A stretch of 8,738 nt of DNA from an uncultured Collinsella sp. (GCA_900553415.1 USDH01000047.1:1-8738); one strand, 5' to 3'. Counted from the stretch's first letter, positions 1 to 6,997 are shown. Notes: generated by a model from the letters alone, not told the origin. Numbers and translations: made by a program.

Positions 1-424
1 CTTTGCTCAAACGGCGGCGAAGGATATCCTGGAATTTTCCGGGGTTGTCGCCGGGGGCTGCCTTGTCGGTCATGGTGAAGTGACACTCGATGACATAGTG
101 GACGTCCTGCAGGATCAGAGCGGCGCGCTGCTGGATGTCCTGGCTGGTGTAGAGCACCGGCGGCGTTCCTCCTTTGGCGGCAGACAGTGCTGCGGAAGCC
201 AGCAGGGTGGAGCGGACCTCGTTTCGCCGGATGTTGGTGAACTGGATGGGACTCAATAAGTAGATGCGGTCAATGTGGTACTGCAGGCCAGGGTGCCAGT
301 AGATCGCTTCAACGAGCCCTCTTGCGGCCGACGGTGTGATGATGTCGTAACTGACACGTTCGGTCTTCATTTCGGGCCGGGAGAAGCATCCATAGGGTCC
401 CCAGACTTCAATGCGCATGGACAT
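1..424 (-). CDS. cas5c: Cas5c (Cas5d), type I-C CRISPR pre-crRNA endoribonuclease, 5' part only
   Basis: In type I-C systems Cas5 replaces Cas6: it cuts pre-crRNA in the repeat and stays as a Cascade subunit on the crRNA 5' handle. The window holds its first 141 residues; the rest lies left of position 1. The family N-terminus is clear: IEVWGPYGCFSRPEMKTERV at residues 5-24, then SYDIITPSAARGLVEAIYWH (25-44), SPIQFTNIRRNEV (58-70) and NPGKFQDILRRRLSK (127-141). Tyr42 is the likely counterpart of the catalytic Tyr of characterised Cas5d. The family's Lys-His pair appears here as Lys130-Phe131. ATGs lie at 430, 424 and 418. I chose 424 because AAAGGAGGTG (440-431) is 8 nt upstream, whereas 430 is only 2 nt from GGAGG. 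A 17-codon ORF ends just before this start. The product assignment is confident; the exact start is less so. Confidence 0.93.
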   Translation of the reverse strand, partial: MSMRIEVWGPYGCFSRPEMKTERVSYDIITPSAARGLVEAIYWHPGLQYHIDRIYLLSPIQFTNIRRNEVRSTLLASAALSAAKGGTPPVLYTSQDIQQRAALILQDVHYVIECHFTMTDKAAPGDNPGKFQDILRRRLSK

Positions 425-429
425 GCGCA

Positions 430-483
430 TCACCTCCTTTCAAACGGTTGTCGGACTTTCAGGCGAACATCGAATTTGCCCAT
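430..483 (-). CDS. 17-codon ORF immediately upstream of cas5c, possible leader peptide
   Basis: This very short ORF reads MGKFDVRLKVRQPFERR and then TGA. It begins with ATG at 483, five bases after GAGGTGG, a good Shine-Dalgarno match. Its TGA (432-430) overlaps the first of three cas5c ATGs as TGATG, and the cas5c ribosome binding site GGAGG lies inside its last codons. Termination here would therefore place a ribosome on the cas5c start. It is basic (six Arg/Lys of 17). I recognise no family. It could be a translational-coupling leader or a chance ORF; the good ribosome site, the overlap and the promoter about 60 bp upstream favour real translation. Function is unknown. Confidence 0.38.
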   Translation of the reverse strand: MGKFDVRLKVRQPFERR

Positions 484-546
484 TGCAACCACCTCTTTGC
501 TGTTGACTTCTGTTGTATGTTATTTCAAAAAGCTCCTTGTGACTTT

Positions 547-574
547 AGTATAGCACACTTTTTGCGAAATGCAA
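547..574 (-). promoter_or_regulatory. Promoter candidate for cas5c and downstream cas genes
   Basis: On the minus strand TTGCAT (574-569) and TATACT (552-547) are separated by 16 bp, a good sigma-70/SigA-type match in an AT-rich stretch. Transcription would start near 540, about 57 nt before the 17-codon ORF and 116 nt before cas5c. This would let the Cascade/adaptation genes be expressed independently of cas3. A 4-bp dyad, CAAG-tagcat-CTTG, touches the -35 box and could be an operator, but it is weak. Confidence 0.55.
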
Positions 575-678
575 GATGCTACTTGTATAAAATCCAAATT
601 CAACCTATAATAAAGGAGTCATTCGGAGAAAAACGAATGTGGATTGAAATTGTTGGATGTTGTTTCAAGCAATGGGGG

Positions 679-711
679 AAAAGCAGTGGAGTCGTGTGCT
701 CTGCTGCTTTT
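679..711 (-). terminator. Hairpin just downstream of cas3, possible weak terminator
   Basis: An 8-bp perfect inverted repeat AAAAGCAG (679-686) / CTGCTTTT (704-711) encloses an inner GAG/CTC pairing (689-691 with 699-701). It starts 6 nt after the cas3 stop. In the cas3 direction the stem ends in TTTT followed by C residues, so the U-tract is poor. In the plus direction the two-base internal loop becomes G-T wobbles and five T residues follow, so the hairpin is at least as good for transcripts coming from the left. It may be bidirectional and probably only partly effective. Confidence 0.4.
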
Positions 712-717
712 TCCATT

Positions 718-2886
718 TCAGAGGATGATCGCCCTGCCTTCTTCGATCTCTATCGAAAGGCCGGTCTTGCGGCTGTACAAGTCTGGATCAGAGAGGATAG
801 CGGAATCATCGGGGAAATCCGGAGAACGTTCCAATGCACCGGCGGCGTCCAGCGAACGGAACTGCTTTTCATAGCATTCTACGCTGTAAATGCCCAGGCG
901 GCGGAGCTGAGCACGGCTGATGTGTCCGCCGCGAAGCGATGCGCAGAGGTCGGCACCTTCCTCAATGGGAAGATAGATCGTGTAAGTGTGGTTATCAATG
1001 AGATGGAACTTTCCGGCAACCTGTGCAAAGGGAAACTGACATCCCTTGATACCATGCTGAAAAGCGTCCAGAATGTTCTGTTTGTCAAGCGTTGCACGGG
1101 TGCGATAGAAGGATTCAAAATAGCTGTGAATGGCATCCGGTGTGTCGAGCAGGTCGTAGGCCCGCTCGGTGGCATTCATGGCGTTGACATTCTGCGAAAG
1201 CATGGGGAGCGGTGCCAGACCTTCCAGCTGGAAGGAAGCAACGATGCTTTTTTTCGGGTCGCGTCTGCCCTCCCGGTTGCAGCGCCCGGCGGTCTGGAGC
1301 AGGGAATCCAGCCCGGCGGCTTCACGGTAAGCAAGCGGAAAGTCCACATCGACGCCTGCTTCGATCAAGGAGGTGGAGACGACCCGGCAGGGAAGCCCCG
1401 CCTTGAGCCGTTGGCGGATCTCGTCCAACTGTCGGCGGCGGTCAGCAGCACAGAGGAAGGTGGTCAGGCAGTAGCTGCCTTCGGCGGGGAGCTGTGCAAA
1501 CAGATCCTGGGCGGTCTTGCGCCGGTTGACCACACAGAGCACCTGTTCGGCAGACGAAAGCTGTGTGCAGAGGGCCTCAGCGGAGAGGGTGCCCAGATCT
1601 TGCCGGGTCACGCGGCGAAGGACTTCATAGAGGTGAGCCGGGTCGGGGCTGAGTTCTTTTGCGGTCAGGCCGGGGGCAAGCTCCTGAAGCAGCGGCGTCA
1701 AAGCGGGCTGCGTTGCGGTGCAGAGAACGGCGGTAGTGTGGTAGTGCTGGACCAGCTGTGCGATGGCGGAAACGCAGGGCTTCAGGTAATCGGTAGGGAA
1801 CGTCTGTGCTTCATCAAAAAGAATGACGCTGTTGGCAATGTTGTGCAGTTTGCGGCACCGGCTGCTGCGGTTGGCGTAGAGGGATTCGAAGAACTGCACA
1901 GCGGTCGTCACCACGATGGGAGCGTCCCAGTTTTCACTGGAAAGCAGTTTCCGGTACTGAGCAGGTGTCAGGTCGTCTTTTTCGGTCAGCTTGTAGTCTA
2001 CACCGGAAAAGTGGGCCAGCACATTGTCTTCTCCCAGAAGATCTGCGAACGTCTGCGCCGTCTGGTCGATAATGGAAGTGTAGGGGATGACGTAAATGAT
2101 GCGCTCCATCTGCGGCTTTTGTGCCACAGCATGTTCCAGCGCAAAGGCGAGGGACGCGAAGGTTTTGCCGCCGCCCGTGGGAACTGTGAGCGTATAAAGC
2201 CCCTGTGGTGCATGAGCACCCTGTTCCATGCAGGCCCGCAGTACTTTGTTCCGCTCCTGCGCGACAGAGGAAGCGGCAGGGCTGTCAAGGTAGCGTTTGG
2301 CCTGTGCCCGGACTTTTTCCAGCAGAGCGGAAAGTGGTTCCCCCATCCCACGCGGGGCTGCTTTACCGTCCATAAAGGTCTCGGTGTCGATGAAATCGGC
2401 ATCGACCAGGCTGGAGTAGAGCATCCGGGTGAAAAAGGCCATGGTCAGGTTGTCCGGCTGGCGGAGCAGCCACGGCGGCAGAGCGGCTTTGGCAGGGGAG
2501 ATCTCCTGTTTCCACTGGGAGCAATCTTCGATCCGCCGCTTGGAGCGGCCGACCAACGTGCTTTCGTCGGCAGTGTCATGCGGATTTCCGAGGTCGGGGA
2601 TGCCACTGTGATGTCCGGCAATGGCCAGCGCGGCGGGAATGTTTCCGTCCTGGATCGCGGCCTTGGCTCCGGCAGTGGAGTGGTCAACGGGCGGGCCGCC
2701 CTGCAAGCGTTGCTGGAAACCAGCGCTATATTTTCCGATGTCATGAAGCAGGGCGGTATACGCTGCTTCTGCTTGTGCGCCAAACGCTGCGGCAAAGTTT
2801 CCGGCCAGTGCAGCCGTGCTGGTCAGATGTTCTTCGATGGTCTGTGTGCGGGTCTTGTCATCACTGATGTGCGCGAGCAGCTTCAT
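718..2886 (-). CDS. cas3: Cas3, CRISPR-associated HD nuclease-helicase (type I-C)
   Basis: Cas3 is recruited by Cascade bound to target DNA; it unwinds the non-target strand with ATP and degrades it with its metal-dependent HD nuclease. This copy is complete at 722 residues, normal for type I-C. The N-terminal HD domain shows His20, LLHDIGKYSAGF (His48-Asp49), His69 and GHHSG (His92-His93). The superfamily 2 helicase shows Walker A VPTGGGKT (235-242), DEAQ box (358-361), TAT motif III (390-392), STSLIEAGVDVDFP (504-517) and QTAGRCNREGR (531-541). The C-terminal region FPFAQVAGKFHLI (618-630) onward fits the I-C subgroup. All catalytic residues I can identify are present, so it should be active. 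The start ATG has AGGAGGG seven bases upstream and a strong promoter just beyond. cas5c follows in the same direction after 293 nt, wider than the tight spacing usual in I-C operons. Codon use differs from the genes at the right. Confidence 0.97.
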   Translation of the reverse strand: MKLLAHISDDKTRTQTIEEHLTSTAALAGNFAAAFGAQAEAAYTALLHDIGKYSAGFQQRLQGGPPVDHSTAGAKAAIQDGNIPAALAIAGHHSGIPDLGNPHDTADESTLVGRSKRRIEDCSQWKQEISPAKAALPPWLLRQPDNLTMAFFTRMLYSSLVDADFIDTETFMDGKAAPRGMGEPLSALLEKVRAQAKRYLDSPAASSVAQERNKVLRACMEQGAHAPQGLYTLTVPTGGGKTFASLAFALEHAVAQKPQMERIIYVIPYTSIIDQTAQTFADLLGEDNVLAHFSGVDYKLTEKDDLTPAQYRKLLSSENWDAPIVVTTAVQFFESLYANRSSRCRKLHNIANSVILFDEAQTFPTDYLKPCVSAIAQLVQHYHTTAVLCTATQPALTPLLQELAPGLTAKELSPDPAHLYEVLRRVTRQDLGTLSAEALCTQLSSAEQVLCVVNRRKTAQDLFAQLPAEGSYCLTTFLCAADRRRQLDEIRQRLKAGLPCRVVSTSLIEAGVDVDFPLAYREAAGLDSLLQTAGRCNREGRRDPKKSIVASFQLEGLAPLPMLSQNVNAMNATERAYDLLDTPDAIHSYFESFYRTRATLDKQNILDAFQHGIKGCQFPFAQVAGKFHLIDNHTYTIYLPIEEGADLCASLRGGHISRAQLRRLGIYSVECYEKQFRSLDAAGALERSPDFPDDSAILSDPDLYSRKTGLSIEIEEGRAIIL

Positions 2887-2918
2887 AAGAGATCCCTCCT
2901 GAACGATAGGATACCGTT

Positions 2919-2947
2919 ACCATACGAGAAATGGAAGTTGTTGTCAA
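2919..2947 (-). promoter_or_regulatory. cas3 promoter
   Basis: On the minus strand a perfect TTGACA (2947-2942) is followed after 17 bp by TATGGT (2924-2919). The predicted transcript starts near 2911 and has a 5' leader of about 25 nt carrying the AGGAGGG ribosome site. This is the best promoter in the window by consensus. Its -35 box overlaps the -35 box of a plus-strand promoter candidate. Confidence 0.7.
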
Positions 2948-2966
2948 TTGGCATCCTTCCTATAAT
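2938..2966 (+). promoter_or_regulatory. Distal promoter candidate for the C69 dipeptidase, overlapping the cas3 promoter
   Basis: TTGTTG (2938-2943), a 17-bp spacer and a perfect TATAAT (2961-2966) point towards the dipeptidase, with a start near 2973 and a leader of about 130 nt. Its -35 box shares bases 2942-2943 with the -35 box of the divergent cas3 promoter, so RNA polymerase could not occupy both promoters at once. Confidence 0.5.
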
Positions 2967-3027
2967 TTTAGTATAAATTCTGTTATATCCCATAAATCGT
3001 ACTTCCACGCTCCCTTCTCAAAAAATC

Positions 3028-3056
3028 TTGCCTTTTCCCCAAAAAAGGCTTACAAT
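3028..3056 (+). promoter_or_regulatory. Proximal promoter candidate for the C69 dipeptidase
   Basis: TTGCCT (3028-3033), a 17-bp spacer and TACAAT (3051-3056) lie 50 bp upstream of the dipeptidase start. The -35 box and spacer hold an inverted repeat CCTTTT-ccccaa-AAAAGG (3031-3048), a possible operator. This promoter rules out the upstream in-frame TTG at 3028 as the translation start. Confidence 0.55.
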
Positions 3057-3105
3057 AGCCTCGGCAAACCGAAAAGACAAGGAAACAATTTCGGAGGACA
3101 GAGCA

Positions 3106-4593
3106 ATGGCTTGTACTACAATTTTAGTTGGCAAAAACGCGTCATACGATGGCTCCACCATGGTCGCCCGCAACGACGATTCGGGTTCGGGGCATTTCAC
3201 GGCCAAAAAGTTCGTGGTCGTGCAGCCGGAGGAGCACCCGGCCGTCTATCGGTCGGTGATCTCCCATGTGGAGGTGCCGCTGCCCGGCCATGCGCTGCGG
3301 ATGACGGCCATGCCCAACGCAGTGGAAGGCGAGGGCATCTGGGCGGCAGCGGGTGTCAATGCGGCCCATGTGGGCATGACGGCCACCGAGACCATCACGT
3401 CCAACCCGCGCGTTCTGGGCGCAGACCCACTGGTGGTGTACCAGCCCGCCAAAGGGGAACGGCCGGAAGTGCCCGGCGGCATTGGCGAGGAGGACATCGT
3501 CTGCCTCGTGCTGCCCTATATCCGCTCGGCCCGCGAGGGCGTGGTGCGCCTGGGCGAGCTGCTCCGGACGTACGGCACCTATGAGATGAACGGCATCGCG
3601 TTTCAGGATGTGAACGAGATCTGGTGGCTGGAGACCATCGGCGGCCACCACTGGATGGCCCGCCGTGTGCCGGACGACAGCTATGTCGTGATGCCCAACC
3701 AGCTCGGCATCGACAGCTTCGACTTTGCCGACGCCTGCGGCGCACAGGAAAACTACATGTGTTCGGAGGACCTGAAGGCCTTTGTGGACAGGCACCACCT
3801 TGACCTCTCGCTGGACGGCAGCTTCAACCCGCGCGATGCCTTCGGCAGCCACGACGACGCCGATCATGTGTATAACACACCGCGCGCCTGGTTCATGCTG
3901 CGGCATCTGAACCCCAACACCTGGGTCTGGGAAGGCCCTGATGCAGACTATACCCCGCATTCGGACGACCTGCCCTGGTGCATGGTCCCAGAGCGGAAGA
4001 TCACACCGGAAGACGTGAAATACCTGCTGTCTTCGCACTATCAGGGCACTCCATATGACCCGTATGCCGCCTATGGCGACCCGAAGAGCAAGGGTGCCTA
4101 CCGTACGATCGGCATCAACCGCAACAGCCAGCTCGCCGTGTTGCAGCTGCGTCCCTATGCGCAGCCGGCCTACCGCGCCGTGCAGTGGATGGCCTTTGGC
4201 TCCAACTCGTTTAACGCGCTGGTTCCGCTGTACGCCAACGTCGAGACCATGCCCGAGTACTATGCCGACACGCAGGCTCGCGTGACGTCCGAAAACTTCT
4301 ACTGGGCCAACCGCCTGATCGGCGCGCTGGCTGACGTCCGCTTCCATGAGTGCGGTCGCGCGGTCGAGGATTATCAGGAGAAGGTCGGTGGCATGGGCCA
4401 CAAGCAGATCCATGACGTCGACGCTGCCGTAGCCGCTCTGCCCGAGGCCGAGGTGCCTGCCGAGCTTGCACGCGCCAACGAGGCCTTTGCCGAGCGTGTC
4501 CGCGTGGAGACCGATGCCCTGCTGGGCAAGGTGCTCTACACCACGAGCTGCGCCATGAAGAACTCTTTCGCGATGAACGACAACGTGAGGTAG
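3106..4593 (+). CDS. Family C69 dipeptidase (PepD type, N-terminal nucleophile hydrolase)
   Basis: This enzyme hydrolyses dipeptides of broad specificity, providing amino acids from imported or intracellular peptides. The start is ATG 3106, eight bases after GGAGG (3093-3097). It gives 495 residues beginning MACTTILVGKNASYDGST and continuing MVARNDDSG (19-27), the C69 signature. Cys3 is the expected nucleophile, exposed by removal of the first residues. The length is close to that of characterised PepD enzymes and the gene is intact. No signal peptide or membrane segment is visible, so it should be cytoplasmic. Later conserved-looking blocks include EIWWLETIGGHHWMARRVPD (178-197) and the C-terminal YTTSCAMKNSF. 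It stands alone between the divergent cas3 and the phasin-like gene, with about 100 nt to the latter and no convincing terminator. Family assignment is confident; substrate range is not visible from sequence. Confidence 0.94.
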   Translation: MACTTILVGKNASYDGSTMVARNDDSGSGHFTAKKFVVVQPEEHPAVYRSVISHVEVPLPGHALRMTAMPNAVEGEGIWAAAGVNAAHVGMTATETITSNPRVLGADPLVVYQPAKGERPEVPGGIGEEDIVCLVLPYIRSAREGVVRLGELLRTYGTYEMNGIAFQDVNEIWWLETIGGHHWMARRVPDDSYVVMPNQLGIDSFDFADACGAQENYMCSEDLKAFVDRHHLDLSLDGSFNPRDAFGSHDDADHVYNTPRAWFMLRHLNPNTWVWEGPDADYTPHSDDLPWCMVPERKITPEDVKYLLSSHYQGTPYDPYAAYGDPKSKGAYRTIGINRNSQLAVLQLRPYAQPAYRAVQWMAFGSNSFNALVPLYANVETMPEYYADTQARVTSENFYWANRLIGALADVRFHECGRAVEDYQEKVGGMGHKQIHDVDAAVAALPEAEVPAELARANEAFAERVRVETDALLGKVLYTTSCAMKNSFAMNDNVR

Positions 4594-4627
4594 GGATTTC
4601 CCGTCGATCGAATAGCGCTAAAACGCT

Positions 4628-4657
4628 TTGTCGCTTTCACTCAATCTTGGGTACAAG
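4628..4657 (+). promoter_or_regulatory. Weak promoter candidate for the phasin-like/ubiB unit
   Basis: TTGTCG (4628-4633), an 18-bp spacer and TACAAG (4652-4657) match consensus at about four of six bases each. The position, 36 bp before the phasin-like start, is reasonable. No terminator separates the dipeptidase from this unit, so read-through is also possible. Confidence 0.3.
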
Positions 4658-4692
4658 AACGCCAATGCAGTTGTTTGTGATTGGAGACAACC

Positions 4693-5109
4693 ATGGTTAT
4701 GAAACTCGATCAGCTTGTTAACGGCGCCATCAACGTTGGCTTTGGCGCCGCCGCCGTTGCCGTCGAGGGCAGCAAGAAGGTTCTCGACGACCTCAATACC
4801 AAGGGTGAGCAGGTGCGCAAGGACGCAGGCGCTCCCGATATCGCCCGCAGCGTGTCCGATATGTTCGAGCAGGCGGGTGGCACCATCTCCGACCTGACCG
4901 AGCGCCTGGGCATGCAGGGCGAGACTGCGGCCCAGCGCGTGCTCGATGAGCTCATCCTGGCTCGCGTCCGCGTTATGACCGCCCCCGAGCGCACGGCCTT
5001 CTTGGCCCATGTGCGCGACATCGTCGATTCGGTCGAGGACAACGTGACCTCGGTGCCCGTCGAGTCCGTTGAGCCCGACGATGCGAAGGATACCGAAGAG
5101 GCCGAGTAG
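4693..5109 (+). CDS. Phasin-like small helical protein
   Basis: The product has 138 residues: MVMKLDQLVNGAINVGFGAA, then a small-residue, weakly amphipathic segment to about residue 26, a predicted helical stretch (SKKVLDDLNTKGEQVRKD), the middle block APDIARSVSDMFEQAGGTIS, a second helical region (RVLDELILARVRV) and a very acidic tail ending DTEEAE. This resembles small proteins annotated as phasin family or PHA-synthesis-regulator phasin (COG3937). In bacteria without storage granules their role is unknown; a lipid- or membrane-associated helper is one possibility. ATG 4693 was chosen over an upstream TTG at 4681 and a downstream ATG at 4699, because GGAG (4683-4686) is 6 nt before 4693. 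The next gene, ubiB, starts 8 nt after the stop, so the two are almost certainly co-transcribed. The gene is real; the family label is moderate. Confidence 0.62.
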   Translation: MVMKLDQLVNGAINVGFGAAAVAVEGSKKVLDDLNTKGEQVRKDAGAPDIARSVSDMFEQAGGTISDLTERLGMQGETAAQRVLDELILARVRVMTAPERTAFLAHVRDIVDSVEDNVTSVPVESVEPDDAKDTEEAE

Positions 5110-5117
5110 CAGCGCAG

Positions 5118-6881
5118 ATGGCAGATTCCACTACCGATTACAACAATCTAGATCCCTTGGGTGACGAGGCGGCGGTTGTCGATGAGGTCGATGCCGTCGT
5201 CTCGGGCGCTCGCAAGAAGCCGCGCGCTGTCGATATGGTCCCCGAGGAGCCCGACGCGATGGCGCCGGACGAGGAATACCAGCTCACGCCGGCGGGTCGT
5301 CGCGAACGCATCGGGCAGATTGTTCGCCTGGTCAAAAAGTACCGCGTGTGGGATAACCTCACGCCGGTTCGTTTGCGCCGCCTGCTCGAGGAACTCGGCC
5401 CCATGTTCGTCAAGATGGGGCAGATTTTGGCCAACCGGTCCGAGATTCTGCCGCAGCGCTTTTGCGACGAGCTGCGTCGTCTGCGCTCCGACGTGGAGCC
5501 GGTGCCGTACGAGGTCGTACTCAGTTGTCTGGAAGAAGAATACGGCCTGCGCCTGGGGGAGATGTTCGATGCGATCGACCCCAATCCGCTCGGTAGCGCG
5601 TCGCTCGCGCAAGTGCACCGCGCTCGTCTGGTGACGGGCGAGGACGTGGCCGTCAAGGTGCAGCGCCCCGGTGCGCAGCAGGTTATGGCGCAGGACATCG
5701 ATATCATCCGCTCGGTGGTGCGTATCGTTTCCAAGTTCGTCAACACCGATCAATTCGTTGACCTGCACGGCGTAGTCGAGGAGTTGTGGACCTCGTTTCG
5801 CGAGGAGACCAACTTTTTGGCCGAGGCCAAAAACCTCAACGACTTCTACGAGTTCCATAAGAGCGTTCATGGCGTGACGTGCCCTAAATCCTATCTGGAC
5901 TTGTGCACCGAGCACGTGGTGGTTATGGACTACGTCGACGGCATTTCGATCGCCGATCCTGAACGCTTGGTGGCCGCGGGCTATGACTTGGAAATGATCG
6001 GTGCCGCGATTGTCGAGGACTACTCGACGCAGGTGCTCGACGACGGCTTTTTCCATGCCGACCCGCATGCGGGAAACATTATTCTCAAGGACGGCATCGT
6101 TTACTTTATCGACTTGGGCATGGTCGGACGCATGTCGAGTCACGATCGCGGTATCGTCAAGGACATGATTTTCGCCGTGGCTGAGGGTGACGTGCCCAAG
6201 CTCAAGGATTCGCTCATGCGCTTCGCCGTGACGCGTGGCGACTCGGCTGAGCTCGATCATTCGGCCTTTTTGTCCGATTTGGACTTTATCGTGGCTGACT
6301 TTGCGGGCCTTGACCTGAAGGATCTGGATATCGGCGAGTTTTTGACCTCGCTGTTAAACCTCGCGCGTAAGAATGACGTTGAGCTGCCGAGCGTGGTGAC
6401 GATGTTCGCGCGCGGCATGGTGACGCTCGAGGGCCTGCTGACCGAGTACATGCCCAACGTCAACATGATCCAGATCATCCAGACGCACATCAAAAACGAG
6501 AAGAGCACCTATGCGCGCGTACGTGATATGGGACGCGATCTTGCCGCGAGCAGCTATCGTGCGGCAAAAGGCTCGCTCGAGGCAGCCGAGTATCTGGGCT
6601 TGGCTTCGCGTATGCTCACACGCGGGCAGCTTAAGGTGAACACGCAGATCATGAGCAGCGATAAGGCGCTGCGACAGCTGGGCGGAATCATCGATCGCAT
6701 GTCGATGGCAATTGTGATCGCCGGTCTGTTTATCGGTTCGTCGGTGGTGTACTACGCACGCATCGAGCCGGTTGTGTTTGGTATCCCGGTCATTGGCTTT
6801 ATGGGCTACGTGAGCGCGCTGGTGCTGGCGCTTATGCTGGGCCGCAATATCTGGCTCAACAGCCACGGCGGCAAGCACTAG
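5118..6881 (+). CDS. ubiB: UbiB/AarF/ADCK-family atypical kinase (ATPase), membrane-anchored
   Basis: UbiB proteins are protein-kinase-like ATPases linked to isoprenoid-lipid and quinone biosynthesis or distribution at membranes. The 587-residue protein shows the family hallmarks: KxGQ motif in MFVKMGQILANR (Lys99, Gly101, Gln102), Ala/Ser nucleotide loop LGSASLAQVHRA (158-169), ATP-binding Lys180 in VAVKVQRPG, EETNFLAEA (229-237) at the ExD position, catalytic loop FFHADPHAGNI (Asp315, Asn320) and DLG (332-334) in place of DFG. Two hydrophobic helices near 528-547 and 551-575 form the usual C-terminal membrane hairpin. The first 50 or so residues are acidic and probably disordered. The ribosome site before ATG 5118 is poor, so coupling to the phasin-like gene 8 nt upstream is likely. 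At the ExD position Asn232 stands where Asp is common. The gene is intact and followed by a strong terminator. The client lipid or quinone is unknown in this probable anaerobe. Confidence 0.95.
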   Translation: MADSTTDYNNLDPLGDEAAVVDEVDAVVSGARKKPRAVDMVPEEPDAMAPDEEYQLTPAGRRERIGQIVRLVKKYRVWDNLTPVRLRRLLEELGPMFVKMGQILANRSEILPQRFCDELRRLRSDVEPVPYEVVLSCLEEEYGLRLGEMFDAIDPNPLGSASLAQVHRARLVTGEDVAVKVQRPGAQQVMAQDIDIIRSVVRIVSKFVNTDQFVDLHGVVEELWTSFREETNFLAEAKNLNDFYEFHKSVHGVTCPKSYLDLCTEHVVVMDYVDGISIADPERLVAAGYDLEMIGAAIVEDYSTQVLDDGFFHADPHAGNIILKDGIVYFIDLGMVGRMSSHDRGIVKDMIFAVAEGDVPKLKDSLMRFAVTRGDSAELDHSAFLSDLDFIVADFAGLDLKDLDIGEFLTSLLNLARKNDVELPSVVTMFARGMVTLEGLLTEYMPNVNMIQIIQTHIKNEKSTYARVRDMGRDLAASSYRAAKGSLEAAEYLGLASRMLTRGQLKVNTQIMSSDKALRQLGGIIDRMSMAIVIAGLFIGSSVVYYARIEPVVFGIPVIGFMGYVSALVLALMLGRNIWLNSHGGKH

Positions 6882-6932
6882 AGGCTGCGACCGTCACCGC
6901 ATTTTCCTATCGCAAACAATAGCTTTTACCTT

Positions 6933-6960
6933 GGGCTTCGCCTGCGTGCGAGGCCCTTTT
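6933..6960 (+). terminator. Rho-independent terminator after ubiB
   Basis: GGGCTTCGC (6933-6941) pairs with GCGAGGCCC (6948-6956) over nine pairs with one G-T wobble, around a 6-base loop. TTTT (6957-6960) follows. The hairpin begins 51 nt past the ubiB stop. Its T-tract runs into the -35 box of the next promoter. Confidence 0.85.
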
Positions 6961-6987
6961 GCGTGATACCATTTTGACGGTAATAAT
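6959..6987 (+). promoter_or_regulatory. Promoter candidate for the riboswitch transcript
   Basis: TTGCGT (6959-6964), 17 bp and AATAAT (6982-6987) predict a start near 6994, just before the riboswitch P1 helix at 6998. A competing pair, TTGACG (6974-6979) and TAGATG (6996-7001), has a better -35 but would start inside the riboswitch and remove half of P1, so it is less likely. Confidence 0.5.
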
Positions 6988-6997
6988 CGATGGCCTA

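Noticed and set aside
1..2947. CRISPR array near the cas genes
   Set aside because: No regularly spaced repeats of 25-40 nt occur anywhere in the window; the array would be beyond the left edge.
448..2976. A very long open frame on the plus strand opposite cas3
   Set aside because: It lies antisense to a gene with full Cas3 motifs, its translation shows no recognisable domain, and it starts inside the cas5c-cas3 gap without a ribosome site. It is a by-product of GC-rich codon use.
3031..3048. Inverted repeat CCTTTT/AAAAGG as a terminator
   Set aside because: The stem is short and AT-rich, has no following U-tract in either direction, and sits inside a promoter -35/spacer region, so an operator is more plausible.
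3028..3105. Upstream in-frame TTG start that would add 26 residues to the dipeptidase
   Set aside because: The TTG is the first part of a promoter -35 box, has no ribosome site, and would bury the catalytic N-terminal Cys; ATG 3106 has GGAGG at good spacing.
3142..4413. Minus-strand open frame opposite the dipeptidase
   Set aside because: It is antisense to a complete C69 enzyme and has a His/Val-rich shadow-type composition.
4610..4630. AGCG-ctaaaa-CGCT as a terminator after the dipeptidase
   Set aside because: The stem has only 4 bp and no real U-tract, too weak to call.
4681..4692. TTG start adding four residues to the phasin-like protein
   Set aside because: It overlaps the GGAG ribosome site that serves ATG 4693.
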